DNA of 39,202 bases from Acidobacteriota bacterium (lineage in GTDB: Bacteria; Acidobacteriota; Aminicenantia; UBA2199): assembly GCA_025456205.1 (NCBI GenBank), contig JALOLA010000041.1:1-39202 (forward strand), written 5' to 3'. Position 1 is the first letter of the stretch. Each line of letters opens with the position of its first letter. Under the pieces are notes generated by a model. The model was not told the DNA's origin. It ran no database searches and saw only the letters and a program-made list of their open reading frames with translations. The position numbers and the translations under genes are program-made. This document shows positions 7,140 through 16,115 of the stretch, in pieces.

Positions 7140-7448
7140 ATGAAAACCTTGAAGAGGGTCGATATCATGTCGTTCGCCAAGTTCCAGACGGTCCTGATGG
7201 CCATGATCGGCCTGCTGGTCGGGGTCATGGTCGCCTTTTTCGGTTTCATTTTCCAGGCCTTCGCCGGCCGCTTTATCGAGGAAGGCGCACCTGACCTCGG
7301 CATGTTCGGCATGGGGCTGGGATTGGCGGCGCTGATCATCCTGCCGCTGATCTATGCCGTCATGGGATTCATTACCGGAGTGATCGGCGGGGCGCTGTTC
7401 AACCTGGTCAGCAGGATCTCGGGGGGCATCAAGGTCGAATTGGAGTGA
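7140..7448 (+). CDS. Small two-TM membrane protein (DUF3566-like)
   Basis: A 102-residue protein started at 7140 by a strong Shine-Dalgarno. MKTLKRVDIMSFAKFQTVLM is followed by a first hydrophobic helix (about residues 20-40), a short polar loop, and a second long Gly-rich hydrophobic stretch (about 58-90). It ends in SRISGGIKVELE. This pattern (KRVxxxSxAK start, two helices, GGIxxEL end) is one I associate with DUF3566-like membrane proteins of unknown function. It stands alone between intergenic repeats. Inner membrane; role unknown. Confidence 0.75.
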   Translation: MKTLKRVDIMSFAKFQTVLMAMIGLLVGVMVAFFGFIFQAFAGRFIEEGAPDLGMFGMGLGLAALIILPLIYAVMGFITGVIGGALFNLVSRISGGIKVELE

Positions 7449-7462
7449 CCTGCTGTACTGAC

Positions 7463-7504
7463 GAGGTTCGACGTTCGCGGTTCGAAGTTCGAGGTGCGAT
7501 GTTA
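7463..7504. repeat. Heptamer tract, GARGTTC family (6 units)
   Basis: Six consecutive 7-base units without any insertion or deletion, consensus GARGTTC with one or two changes per unit, sit between the small membrane protein and the MFS gene. Read as protein the tract gives phrases such as LRTANVEPR in every third unit, but it is non-coding. Confidence 0.85.
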
Positions 7505-7539
7505 AAGAAAATAGCGAACCCGTATGTCCTGACGAGCAG

Positions 7540-8934
7540 ATGCCAGGAATGAAAACAGCCGAAATGGAAGACAAGGCGCTGCAGCGGACGGCGCTGCTGG
7601 TCACGACCCTGAGCTCGCTGCTGACGCCGATGATGGCCTCGGCGATCAACGTCGCCCTGCCGGCCATCGGCCGCGAGTTCGCCATGAATGCCGTCACCCT
7701 GGGCTGGGTGGCCTCCGCTTACCTGCTGGCCGCCGCCGTCTTCCTGCTGCCATTCGGCCGCCTGGCCGATATCGTCGGCCGCAAGAAGGTGTTCGCCATG
7801 GGCACGGCGGTCTTCAGCCTGGCGTCGCTGCTGGCCGCCCTGGCGCCGAACGCCGTGTCCTTCCTCTGTTTCCGCGTGCTGCAGGGAACGGGCGGGGCCA
7901 TGATCTTCGGCACCGGGGTGGCCATCCTCACCTCGGTATTCCCGCCGCAGCGGCGCGGCTGGGTGCTGGGCATCAACGTGGGGGCGACCTACACCGGTCT
8001 TTCGCTGGGGCCGTTCGTCGGCGGCTTGCTTACCCAGTACCTGGGCTGGCGCTGGGTGTTCCTGCTGAACGTACCGCTGGGGATGCTGGTGCTGGCCGCC
8101 GTGCGCCTCAGGATGCACCAGGAATGGGCCGACTGCCGCGGCGAGCCCTTTGACTGGCCAGGGTCGCTCGGCTACATGCTGATGCTGACCGCCTTCATGC
8201 TCGGCTTTACCTGGCTGCCCGGCTGGCGCGGGGCGGCGATGCTGCTCAGCGCCGCGGCCGCCTTCCCCCTCTTCATCTGGTGGGAGTCACGCAGCACCAA
8301 TCCCATCTTCCAGGCGCGCCTCGCGCGCGGCAACATGGTCTTCGCCTTCTCCAATTTGGCGGCGCTGGTCAACTACAGCGCCACCTTCGCCATCGGCTTC
8401 CTGCTCAGCCTCTACCTGCAGTTCATCAAGGGCTTCACCCCGCGCGGCGCCGGCCTGGTCCTGGTCGCCCAGCCCGTGGTCATGGCCCTTTTCTCGCCCC
8501 TGGCCGGCCGCCTCTCCGACCGCCTGGAACCCCGGGTGGTGGCCTCGCTGGGCATGGGCCTGTGCGCCGCCGGCCTCCTGGCCTTCAGCTGGCTGGGGCA
8601 GGCGAGCAGCCTGCTGGCCATCACGGCCAACCTGATGCTCGTCGGCCTGGGCTTCGCCCTCTTCTCCTCGCCCAATAGCAACGCCGTCATGGGCGCGGTA
8701 GAGCGCCGGCAATACGGCGTGGCCTCGGCCACCCTGGCCACCATGCGCATGGTCGGCCAGATGATGAGCATGGGCATCGCCACCCTGGTCTTTTCCCTGT
8801 TCATCGGCAAGGCGCGCATCGTGCCGGGCAACTACCCGCTTTTCCTGCGCAGCATGAAGGTGTCGTTCATCGTTTTTTTCGCACTCTGCGTCGGCGGCGT
8901 CTTTTTTTCGCTGGCCCGGGGGCGGGTGCGCTGA
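7540..8934 (+). CDS. MFS transporter, DHA2-like multidrug exporter
   Basis: A 464-residue protein with about 14 hydrophobic segments, the size and layout of the DHA2 (14-TM) drug:H+ antiporters. Motif A is GRLADIVGRKKVF in the loop between TM2 and TM3. The antiporter motif C region is present as LSLGPFVGGLLTQYLGWRWVF. The early segment MMASAINVALPAIGREF resembles the DHA2 TM1 block (usually with D in the first helix). The start is uncertain: ATG codons at 7540, 7549 and 7564 are in frame and none has a clear Shine-Dalgarno. The M90 peptidase gene follows after 12 bases, so they may share a transcript. The substrate cannot be read from the sequence. Confidence 0.88.
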   Translation: MPGMKTAEMEDKALQRTALLVTTLSSLLTPMMASAINVALPAIGREFAMNAVTLGWVASAYLLAAAVFLLPFGRLADIVGRKKVFAMGTAVFSLASLLAALAPNAVSFLCFRVLQGTGGAMIFGTGVAILTSVFPPQRRGWVLGINVGATYTGLSLGPFVGGLLTQYLGWRWVFLLNVPLGMLVLAAVRLRMHQEWADCRGEPFDWPGSLGYMLMLTAFMLGFTWLPGWRGAAMLLSAAAAFPLFIWWESRSTNPIFQARLARGNMVFAFSNLAALVNYSATFAIGFLLSLYLQFIKGFTPRGAGLVLVAQPVVMALFSPLAGRLSDRLEPRVVASLGMGLCAAGLLAFSWLGQASSLLAITANLMLVGLGFALFSSPNSNAVMGAVERRQYGVASATLATMRMVGQMMSMGIATLVFSLFIGKARIVPGNYPLFLRSMKVSFIVFFALCVGGVFFSLARGRVR

Positions 8935-8946
8935 CGCCCTGTCGCC

Positions 8947-9914
8947 ATGCGCATCATCCCGGCCTATGATCTTTTCTTCATCGTTCTCTACGCCCTGCTC
9001 ATCCCCCTGGTCGGCGTAGCGGCCTTCGCCATCAGCGGACGGCTGGAAGCGATTCCCCTGGCGCTCCTGCTGCTCGGCGCCTACCTGGTCCTGGCCCTGC
9101 GCCGCCCCCGGCGCCGCCGGCTCGCGGCCCGCGCCCCGTTCCCCGAGGAATGGCGCGGGTTCCTGCTGGCGCGCCTGCCATTTTTCCGCGGCCTGGACGA
9201 TGCGGAACGCTCGCGTTTCGAGCGCGATGTCCGCCTGTTCCTGGCCGAGACGCGCATCGCCGGCACGGCGGGAGCGCCGGTCTCCTGGCAGACCAAGCTG
9301 CTGGTGGCCGCCGGCGCCGCCGTCATGCTCCACGGCCGCCCCGAATGGGAGCCGCCGATCGCCGACGGCGGCCCGGCAAGGGCAACATCGCCGGCCAGGC
9401 GCCCGCGGGCGGGCCGCTGCTGATCGCCGAAAAGAGCCTCTTCGAGGGCTTCGCGGGCGAGCGCGACGGCTACAATGTGATGCTCCACGAGCTGGCCCAT
9501 TACTTTGACCTGGAGGCGCGCAAGGGCGGCATGAGCCTGTCGCCGGGGGCGGGCGGCACCGTTCCCTGGCCGGAGGCCATCGCCGCGGAATACGAGCGGC
9601 ATGACTTCGCCGCCTCGCTCCTGCCCGCGTATGCCGCCCAGAACGAAGCCGAGTTCTTCGCCGTGGCCAGCGAGGTGTTCTTCGAGAACCCGCGGCCGCT
9701 GCGCCAGGCCCATCCCGGGCTTTATGCCGTGCTGGCGGCGTTCTACCGCCAGGAGCTCCAGGATGTGCCGGATCAGGGCCAGGGGAGGGTTTACAGGCTT
9801 CAAGGAAAAAGAAGCTGGAGAGAGCGAAAAAAAATTCGGGCAGAAAGGGGGAAGGCGAAGATAAAAAGGAATAGGGCCGGAGGGACGGCCGGCGATCGCC
9901 CTGAGACGGAGTAA
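8947..9914 (+). pseudogene. MtfA-like M90 zinc peptidase, broken by frameshift/deletion
   Basis: The first part (8947 to about 9370) gives two N-terminal TM segments, then EEWRGFLLARLPFFRGLDDAE and KLLVAAGAAVMLHGRPEWEPP, typical of MtfA. The frame then shifts, and the second part (about 9375-9914) continues GKGNIAGQ, LLIAEKSLFEGF, MLHELAHYFD (the HExxH zinc site), NEAEFFAVASEVFFENP and LYAVLAAFYRQ. Besides the frame change, the usual segment containing a V-L-V/L-Y-P block between WEP and GN seems to be missing, roughly 15-20 residues from memory of the family. Either the gene is decayed or the assembly lost bases here. The Lys/Arg-rich C-terminal tail is not typical. MtfA in E. coli binds the Mlc repressor. 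Confidence 0.8.
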
Positions 9915-9996
9915 CCCGGCGAGTCGCGGGCACCTCCGGTTTTCTTTCCTCGCCGATTGTGCTATCATCTGCAGCTGTTCACGCAAGGAGGACCCG

Positions 9997-11103
9997 ATGG
10001 CCAAGAAAAAATGGCTGCTGCTGGTGCCGGCCGTTCTCCTGGTCCAGGCGCTGGCGGCGGCGGATTGGAAGAACGAGGTCGCCGTGCGCATGGCCCGCGA
10101 AGCCGACTGTCCCCAGCTGATCGAATCCCTGCAGCAGCAGTTCCCGCAGCTGCCCGAGAAGGAAAAGGCGGCCGTAAGCCTGATCATCGGCTACTGTCAG
10201 TCCCGCTCCGGCAGCCCGCAGGCCGAGCTGTTCTGGATGAACAAGTACCTGGGCGAGTATCGAGCCCTCGCCGTCAACCTGGCCTTCCTGCCGCCCGCCG
10301 TACGCCAGAAGGTCCAGAAATTCCGGCAGTCCTGGCAGAAGGATTTTCCCGTGCTTTGGGAGCTCGCCCTGGCGCCCGAGGACGCCGAAGCCGCTTTCTT
10401 CACTCCCCCCGCCGACCTGAAGCTGCGCCTGCAGTCCTCCCTGCCCTGTGAATACCAGCTCCTGGCCCGCGACGGGGCACCCCTGGCCAAGGGAGTGCTG
10501 GGGGCAGGCATCGAGATGGTGAAAGTGCCGCTGGGCGCCGATTTCCTCAGGACGGCCAGCCATTCGTTCCGCCTGCTGCTGAGCCCGCGCAACGCGCCGG
10601 AAAAAACGGTCGAAAAATATTTCGCCGTCGAGCTCGAGTACGCCGTCCCCGACGACGCCGAATTCGACCCGCAGTCCGGGACACTGAAGCTCAAGGGACG
10701 GGAGCCCCGGCCCGAGCAGGAGACGGAAACGCGGGTCATCTCGCAGAGCCGGCGCTTCGACAAGGCGCTCTTCAAGAAAACGGTGCTGAAGGACCTGCTG
10801 ATCGGCGCCGCTTTTTTTGGGATCAACGCCACCCTGGTCACCTCGACGATCGACAGCCCCGATTCTTCGCTGGTCGCCAAGTCCTCGCTCTTCGGCACGC
10901 GGCGGGTGTTCACGCTGGCCGGGATCGGCTTCAGCCTGTCCGCCCTGAGCAAGCTGCCCAAGGTTTTCAAGCGCGACCGGGTGGTCGAGGAAAAGACGCG
11001 CGAGCTTCCCGAGGCGCGGGCGGCCAACCAGCAGCTGGAGCGGGACCTGGCCCAGGCGCGCAGGCAGGTCCGCGTCAAGCTGGCCGTGAAGGCGATCGAG
11101 TAA
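9997..11103 (+). CDS. Exported protein of unknown function with C-terminal TM helices and coiled coil
   Basis: 368 residues, not recognised. A Sec signal peptide (MAKKKWLLLVPAVLLVQALA, cleavage near ALAAA) is followed by an alpha-helical region (about 25-135) with TPR-like helical character, then a beta-rich part (about 140-235). Two hydrophobic segments follow (about 265-285 and 300-325), and a charged coiled coil (about 330-368) ends the protein. AAGGAGG six bases before the ATG supports the start. The next gene begins 14 bases downstream, so they are likely one operon with 11118-11759. The layout suggests a periplasmic protein anchored in the inner membrane, with the coiled coil on one side. 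Confidence 0.7.
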   Translation: MAKKKWLLLVPAVLLVQALAAADWKNEVAVRMAREADCPQLIESLQQQFPQLPEKEKAAVSLIIGYCQSRSGSPQAELFWMNKYLGEYRALAVNLAFLPPAVRQKVQKFRQSWQKDFPVLWELALAPEDAEAAFFTPPADLKLRLQSSLPCEYQLLARDGAPLAKGVLGAGIEMVKVPLGADFLRTASHSFRLLLSPRNAPEKTVEKYFAVELEYAVPDDAEFDPQSGTLKLKGREPRPEQETETRVISQSRRFDKALFKKTVLKDLLIGAAFFGINATLVTSTIDSPDSSLVAKSSLFGTRRVFTLAGIGFSLSALSKLPKVFKRDRVVEEKTRELPEARAANQQLERDLAQARRQVRVKLAVKAIE

Positions 11104-11117
11104 CGGGGGAGGAAACG

Positions 11118-11759
11118 ATGAGCAAGAAAACGATCTTCCTGTTCCTGGGCCTCGGCCTGGCCGCCTCGCTGTTCGCCGACCTGGGGCTCTCCTTTTCGCT
11201 GCTTTCCAGCCAGAGCCTGACGGTCTTCACCAGCCAGGAGATCTGGAACAAGGAGCCCCAGCCCTCCTTCCGCGACACGCTGCTGGTCCTCTCCTCGTTC
11301 CAGCCCAATCGCCAGGAGTTTCTCGTCTTCGGCAACATCATCTCGGGAAAGGGCGTGCCGATCGAGAACGGATTGTGGGACACCAGAAAGACCACCCTGG
11401 GCATGGGTTTCGGCAAGGTGCTGACCATCCCCTTTTCGCTGCAGAAGCACGCTGTCGCCATGGCGCTCGATTTCACAGCCGGGCCTTTCTTCTACCTTTT
11501 CCTGAGCAACCACTATACCCATGTCGGGGGCCAATACAAGAAGGAGGTCGAAGAATCCAGCATCCTGAATCGGGTGCAGTACGGCCTCTACGCGACGGTG
11601 CGCCTGCGGCTGCAGGAGTTCAAGAAATACCTGCGCTCGGTCGATGCCAGCCTGGGGCTCCATTTTTTCATGCCCTTCAGCAACCACGAGCTCAACGACG
11701 ACCCCAAGGCGCGCTACCACCTTTTCAAGACCTTCCTCTGCGCCGGCGTCTCCTTCTAG
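11118..11759 (+). CDS. Predicted outer-membrane or exported beta-rich protein
   Basis: 213 residues, not recognised. A signal peptide (about 1-20, ..GLGLAASLFA) is followed by alternating beta-strand-like sequence. The protein ends in ..LCAGVSF, and a terminal Phe after a strand is typical of outer-membrane barrels. GGGGAGG six to seven bases before the ATG supports the start. It lies 14 bases after an exported protein of unknown function and 69 bases before an NHL-repeat protein. A small barrel of about eight strands would fit the length, but this is inference. Confidence 0.65.
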   Translation: MSKKTIFLFLGLGLAASLFADLGLSFSLLSSQSLTVFTSQEIWNKEPQPSFRDTLLVLSSFQPNRQEFLVFGNIISGKGVPIENGLWDTRKTTLGMGFGKVLTIPFSLQKHAVAMALDFTAGPFFYLFLSNHYTHVGGQYKKEVEESSILNRVQYGLYATVRLRLQEFKKYLRSVDASLGLHFFMPFSNHELNDDPKARYHLFKTFLCAGVSF

Positions 11760-11828
11760 AAAGGAGCGGCGGCATATTGACGAGAACAGGGCGGTATTCT
11801 ATCATGCTGCCAGAGAGTGGAGGGGAAA

Positions 11829-12944
11829 ATGAAAATGTTCTCGATGGCAAAAAAGGCGGCCGCGCTGCTGACGATCATCTGTTTTTTCGGGGTCATGGAA
11901 CTGGCGGTGCTCGCAGGCCCTGTCCAGGCCGCCGGGCGGGATGCGGCCGTGCAGTCGCCTGCCGGGGATGAAGCGCCGGCGGTTGTCGTCAAGGAGAGCG
12001 CTTCCAGGCGGCCCGGGAAGAAGGAACGCTCCCTGCTCCCCTGGATCGTGGCCGGCGGCGTTGTGCTGGCGGCGGTACTGATCCTGGTGCTGGCAAAAAA
12101 GAAGAACGGCGATTCGATAACGATCGACGAATTCGGCGAGCATGGCTCAGGCGATGGCCAGTTCAACGACCCGAGCGGCATCGCCCTGGATGCTGACGGC
12201 AACGTCTACGTCTCCGATTACAGCAACGAGCGCATCCAGAAATTCACTGCCAACGGGGCTTTTATCAAAAAATGGAGTCTGCCCCAGGGCATGCACCCGA
12301 TGGGCCTCACGGTGCATGGCGACCGCCTTTATGTCTGCGATGTGAAGAACTTTTCCAATATCCACGTGTTCGACCTGGAAGGCAACCACCAGGCCACGTG
12401 GCGCGTCCCCGACTACAACAACCGCCAGGGTGCGGTCGCGGCAGTGGATGTCGACACTGACAGCGCGGGCAACATCTATGTCGTGGACAATATCAATGTG
12501 GACGTTGTTGTTTTCAACAGCAGCGGCAACGTCAAGGGTCACTTCAGCACCGAAGCCACGCGCGATATCCCCCGCTGCCTGGGGATCACAATTTCCGGCG
12601 AGCAGATTTTTTTGACGGACGGCGCATACAACATGGTCAATGCCTTTGACCTAAACGGCAAGTTCATCAGGACCTGGGGGGAGAGCGGGAGCACGCCGGG
12701 AAAGTTCTATGTCCCGACCGGCATCGCCGTCATGAAGGGGAACTCGCTCATCGTCGGCGACATCAACAACTCGCCCACCTTCGCCCGCATCCAGAAGTTC
12801 AATTTCAGCGGCGAATTCCAGGGTGTTATCCAGCCCGGGCAGGGCGGCTTCTATGCCAAGGCGCTGGCTGTCAACGATCAGGCCGGGAAGATCTACATAT
12901 GCTATGGCACGGGCGACAAGATCCTGGTGGTCGACACGTTCTGA
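11829..12944 (+). CDS. NHL-repeat beta-propeller protein with N-terminal membrane anchor
   Basis: 371 residues from the ATG at 11829, chosen because GGAGGGG lies just before it (a GTG at 11817 is also in frame). A first hydrophobic segment (about 8-30) ends in a signal-like VLAGPVQAAG. A Lys/Arg patch and a second helix (about 72-92, LLPWIVAGGVVLAAVLI) then anchor the protein. From about residue 100, NHL units follow: GQFNDPSGIALDADGNVYVS, ERIQKF, GNIYVVDN, GKFYVPTGIAV and so on, probably six blades. NHL propellers mediate protein or ligand binding. The two hydrophobic segments make topology uncertain; the propeller is most likely periplasmic. No catalytic motif is visible. Confidence 0.8.
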   Translation: MKMFSMAKKAAALLTIICFFGVMELAVLAGPVQAAGRDAAVQSPAGDEAPAVVVKESASRRPGKKERSLLPWIVAGGVVLAAVLILVLAKKKNGDSITIDEFGEHGSGDGQFNDPSGIALDADGNVYVSDYSNERIQKFTANGAFIKKWSLPQGMHPMGLTVHGDRLYVCDVKNFSNIHVFDLEGNHQATWRVPDYNNRQGAVAAVDVDTDSAGNIYVVDNINVDVVVFNSSGNVKGHFSTEATRDIPRCLGITISGEQIFLTDGAYNMVNAFDLNGKFIRTWGESGSTPGKFYVPTGIAVMKGNSLIVGDINNSPTFARIQKFNFSGEFQGVIQPGQGGFYAKALAVNDQAGKIYICYGTGDKILVVDTF

Positions 12945-13029
12945 TCGTCCAGTGCCCTTCCCCCGCGATTATGGCCTGCCCATGCGATCAGGGTCCGGCG
13001 GACCGACAACATGGGAACGACGGCAGGGC

Positions 13030-15921
13030 CTAGCCGCCGGGCTCGCCCTGGATGCGGTTGCGCCCCAGGTGCTTGGCGGCATATAGGGCCTGGTCGGCCC
13101 GGGAAATGAACTCGCTGGCCTCGGTGATGGAGGGCGGGACAACGGTGGACACGCCCATGCTGACCGTGACCACCGGCGCGATCGGCGACGAGGGATGGGG
13201 GATGGCCAGCGCCGCGATCGCCGCCCGGATGCTCTCGGCCATGGTCAGCGCCCCATCCTTGTCAGTACCGGGCAGCAGGACGAAGAACTCCTCGCCGCCC
13301 GTGCGCGCCGCCAGGTCGGCCGGCCGCTTGACCCGGGAGCGGATGGCCATGGCCACCTTGCGCAGGCACTCGTCGCCCTGCTGGTGCCCCAGGGAGTCGT
13401 TGTAGCTCTTGAAAAAATCGATGTCCAGCGTCACCACCGACAGCGGCTTTTTTTCGCGGCCGGCCACAGCCCACTCGCGGTTGAAGACTTCGTAGAAGGT
13501 GCGGTGATTGGCCAGGTCGGTCAGGCCGTCGTAGCGCGCCAGGCGCTGCAGCTGCCCGGTACGCTCGTCCACGATGCGCTCCAGCGTGCGCTCGCGCGCC
13601 TTGGCCCGCAGCAGCAGCAGGAGAAAAAAGCCGGTGACCAGCATCAGCGCGCCCAATACCAGCAGCCAGCGGAACAGTGCCGTCTGGGTGAAATAGGGGC
13701 GCAGGGTAAAGGCGAAGGCGGCGCCGGCGCGGTTCCAGACCCCGTCGCCGTTGGCGGCGATGACCCGGAAGGCGTATTTTCCCGGCGGCAGGTTCGTATA
13801 GAAGGCGGAACGGCGGCCAAGAGCCTCGATCCACTCGGTGTCGAAGCCGTCGAGACGGTAGGCGAAGCGCATCTTGTCCACCTGCAGGAAGCTGATGGCC
13901 GTGTAGGCGATCTCGATGTTGCCTTTTCCCGGCGGCGCCACCGCCGGCAGGGCGAGGTCATAGCTCCGGCCGTTGATGAGGGCCTTTTCAATGGCCAGGG
14001 GGGGCTCGATGCGGTTGAGACGCTGGCGGTCGGGGTCGAACATGGTCAGGCCGCGGATGGTCGGGAACCAGATCCGGCCCCGGCGGTCGATGCAGCCGGC
14101 CGGCTGGGCCGGGCCGCTGCTTTCGGTCACCTTGATGCCCTCCGACTTGCCGTAGGCGGCGCAGGGGATGCGCGGCAATCGGCCATCGGCAAAGGCGATC
14201 AGGTCGTCCTTGGCCACGTTGTAGATGCCCTTGTTGCTGTTCATCCACAGCCGGCCGCGCTGGTCCTCGAGGATCTGGAAGGCCTGGTCGCTGTACATGC
14301 CGTCGCGGCTGGCGAAGCGGAAGATCTTCTCGCCGCGGATCCAGAACAGCCCGGCATGGTCGGTCCCCACCCAGATATCTCCCTGGCGATCGGGGTAAAT
14401 GACCCATACGGGCTGGTCGGAGATCTCGGCGCCGCCGAAGGCGCGGAAACGGTCTCCTTCGAGCACGGCCAGCCCGCCGTTGTAAACCCCCGCCCAGATG
14501 CGGCCCTGGTTGTCCTCGCCCAGGGAGTAGATGAAATTACCGGGCAGGCCTTGGGCGGTCGTGTAATTTCTGATTCGGCCTTTTTCAATGCACGCCAGCC
14601 CGCCGCCGTTGGTCCCCACCCAGATGCGGCCGCGGCTGTCGGCGAGCAGGGAACGGATGATGTCGTTGGCGATCCCCGGCACGCGGGTGAACGGCGCCTT
14701 GCCGCCGGGCGGCAGGCGGAAAAGGCCGCCGCCGTAGGTCCCCGCCCACAGCGCGCCGTCCCGGCCCTGGGCGATGGACCAGACATGCTCGCTGCTGAGG
14801 CCCTGCTGCGGGCCGTAGGTCCGCCAGGTCCCGTCCTGGCGTCGCACCAGGCCGCCTCCGACCGTGCCCACCCACAGGCTGCCCTGGCGGTCCTCGAACA
14901 CCGCGCGCACGGGATCGACCGGCAGGCCGTTGCGCGACCCGTAGAGGATGAACTTGTCGTCCTTCAACTGCAGCAGGCCGTCGCGGGTGCCAACCCAAAG
15001 GCTGCCCTCCCGGTCCTCCAGGATGGCGCGCGCCGACATCAATCCGCCCAGGCGCTGGCCCATGACCGCTACCTTGCCGTCCTTGATGCGGTTGAGGTCC
15101 TGGTTGGTGCCGATCCAGACCATTCCCTGGCTGTCCATGAAAATGGCACGGATATCGTTGGAGGAGAGGCGTTCCGCCAGGGGTTCGAAGCGGCCGTCAT
15201 GGTAACGGGTCAGGCTGCCGCCGCTGGTGCCGATCCACAGCGTGCCGCGCCGGTCGAGGTGCAGGGCGCGGATATCATTGTGGGGCAGGCCGTTGACGGT
15301 GGTGAAGCCGCGGATCCTGTCCCCCTGCATGTGGTTCAGCCCCTGACCGGTCCCGATCCACATGCCGCCGGTGCCGTCGTCGGCCAGGGCATTCACGTAG
15401 GCGGAGGCAAGCCCCTGCGCGCCGGCGACCAACCGGAAACGACCGTCTTCCAATCGGTGCAGGCCATGGGTGGTGCCGGCCCAGAGAGTGCCGCGGTGGT
15501 CGAAGTGCAGGCAGAGGATGAAATGGCTCTTCAGCCCGTGGCGCTCATCAAAACGCTCGAAGCGGCCGTTGCCGTAGCGCAGCAGGCCGGATGTGGTCCC
15601 GACCCATAGCCGGCCCTGGGCATCCTCGGCCAGCGCCTTGATGCTGTTGCTCTCCATTTCCGGGGTATTGCTCTTGTCGAATATGGTGAAGGCCTGGCCG
15701 TCGAAGCGCGCCAGCCCCTCATAGGTCCCCAGCCACAGATAGCCGTCGCGCGTCTGCACCAGGGCCATCACCGAGCTCTGCGGCAGGCCGTTCTCGGTGG
15801 TATAGCGCTCGACGGCGTATTCATCGAGCTCCAGCGCAGGGTCCAGGGCTGGCAGGGGGGCCAGGCAGGCGGCCAGCAGCATGAGCGCCAGCGCCAAGCG
15901 TATGAAATGATTCTTCGCCAT
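13030..15921 (-). CDS. Two-component-regulator-propeller / Y_Y_Y / GGDEF diguanylate cyclase
   Basis: A 963-residue membrane sensor. After a signal peptide, I count 14 Reg_prop units of the form (G)xLWxGTxxGL (about residues 55-620), enough for two seven-bladed propellers. A Y_Y_Y domain follows (about 640-740; RFAYRLDGFDTEW, YTNLPPGKYAFRV), then one TM helix (about 745-770), a short coiled linker and a GGDEF domain (about 795-960). The active-site motif is GGEEF, and an RPAD inhibitory I-site lies five residues before it, so it should make cyclic di-GMP with product inhibition. The periplasmic part usually senses a polysaccharide-type or other external cue. It is divergent from the FecR-type gene. 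Confidence 0.93.
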   Translation of the reverse strand: MAKNHFIRLALALMLLAACLAPLPALDPALELDEYAVERYTTENGLPQSSVMALVQTRDGYLWLGTYEGLARFDGQAFTIFDKSNTPEMESNSIKALAEDAQGRLWVGTTSGLLRYGNGRFERFDERHGLKSHFILCLHFDHRGTLWAGTTHGLHRLEDGRFRLVAGAQGLASAYVNALADDGTGGMWIGTGQGLNHMQGDRIRGFTTVNGLPHNDIRALHLDRRGTLWIGTSGGSLTRYHDGRFEPLAERLSSNDIRAIFMDSQGMVWIGTNQDLNRIKDGKVAVMGQRLGGLMSARAILEDREGSLWVGTRDGLLQLKDDKFILYGSRNGLPVDPVRAVFEDRQGSLWVGTVGGGLVRRQDGTWRTYGPQQGLSSEHVWSIAQGRDGALWAGTYGGGLFRLPPGGKAPFTRVPGIANDIIRSLLADSRGRIWVGTNGGGLACIEKGRIRNYTTAQGLPGNFIYSLGEDNQGRIWAGVYNGGLAVLEGDRFRAFGGAEISDQPVWVIYPDRQGDIWVGTDHAGLFWIRGEKIFRFASRDGMYSDQAFQILEDQRGRLWMNSNKGIYNVAKDDLIAFADGRLPRIPCAAYGKSEGIKVTESSGPAQPAGCIDRRGRIWFPTIRGLTMFDPDRQRLNRIEPPLAIEKALINGRSYDLALPAVAPPGKGNIEIAYTAISFLQVDKMRFAYRLDGFDTEWIEALGRRSAFYTNLPPGKYAFRVIAANGDGVWNRAGAAFAFTLRPYFTQTALFRWLLVLGALMLVTGFFLLLLLRAKARERTLERIVDERTGQLQRLARYDGLTDLANHRTFYEVFNREWAVAGREKKPLSVVTLDIDFFKSYNDSLGHQQGDECLRKVAMAIRSRVKRPADLAARTGGEEFFVLLPGTDKDGALTMAESIRAAIAALAIPHPSSPIAPVVTVSMGVSTVVPPSITEASEFISRADQALYAAKHLGRNRIQGEPGG

Positions 15922-15945
15922 TCTCCGCTGTTCCTATTGTATTAA

Positions 15946-15974
15946 TATATATAGCAAACCATATTGATTTGCAA
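15946..15974 (-). promoter_or_regulatory. Promoter of the propeller-GGDEF gene
   Basis: On the minus strand, TTGCAA (15969-15974) and TATATA (15946-15951) have a 17-base spacer. AGGAA at 15931-15935 lies nine bases before the ATG at 15921. The whole 15922-16115 stretch is AT-rich compared with its surroundings and must hold promoters for both divergent genes. Confidence 0.55.
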
Positions 15975-16049
15975 GGCCATGTCCTCTTTTTAGCGGCTGC
16001 ACGGGCTGGGTGTCCTGTTTATGCTACACTAACCATTCGTTCATTTGGC

Positions 16050-16070
16050 ATGCAATATGCAATACAAAAT
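16050..16070. repeat. Possible short heptamer tract (ATGCAAT x2 plus a variant)
   Basis: ATGCAAT occurs twice in a row and is followed by ACAAAAT, in the leader of the FecR-type gene. It is too short to separate from chance, but it has the same 7-base step as the longer tracts. Confidence 0.3.
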
Positions 16071-16115
16071 GCAGGGCTTGGGCAAGACCCGGGTTCCCGG
16101 ACCACAGGAGGCATC

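Noticed and set aside
12945-13029. Intrinsic terminator between the convergent NHL and GGDEF genes
   Set aside because: A GGTCC-ggc-GGACC hairpin exists but no T-run follows on either strand.
13195-15609. Long 804-codon plus-strand frame opposite the propeller-GGDEF gene
   Set aside because: It is an antisense shadow of a highly repetitive high-GC gene. The minus-strand product has clear domains and this one has none.
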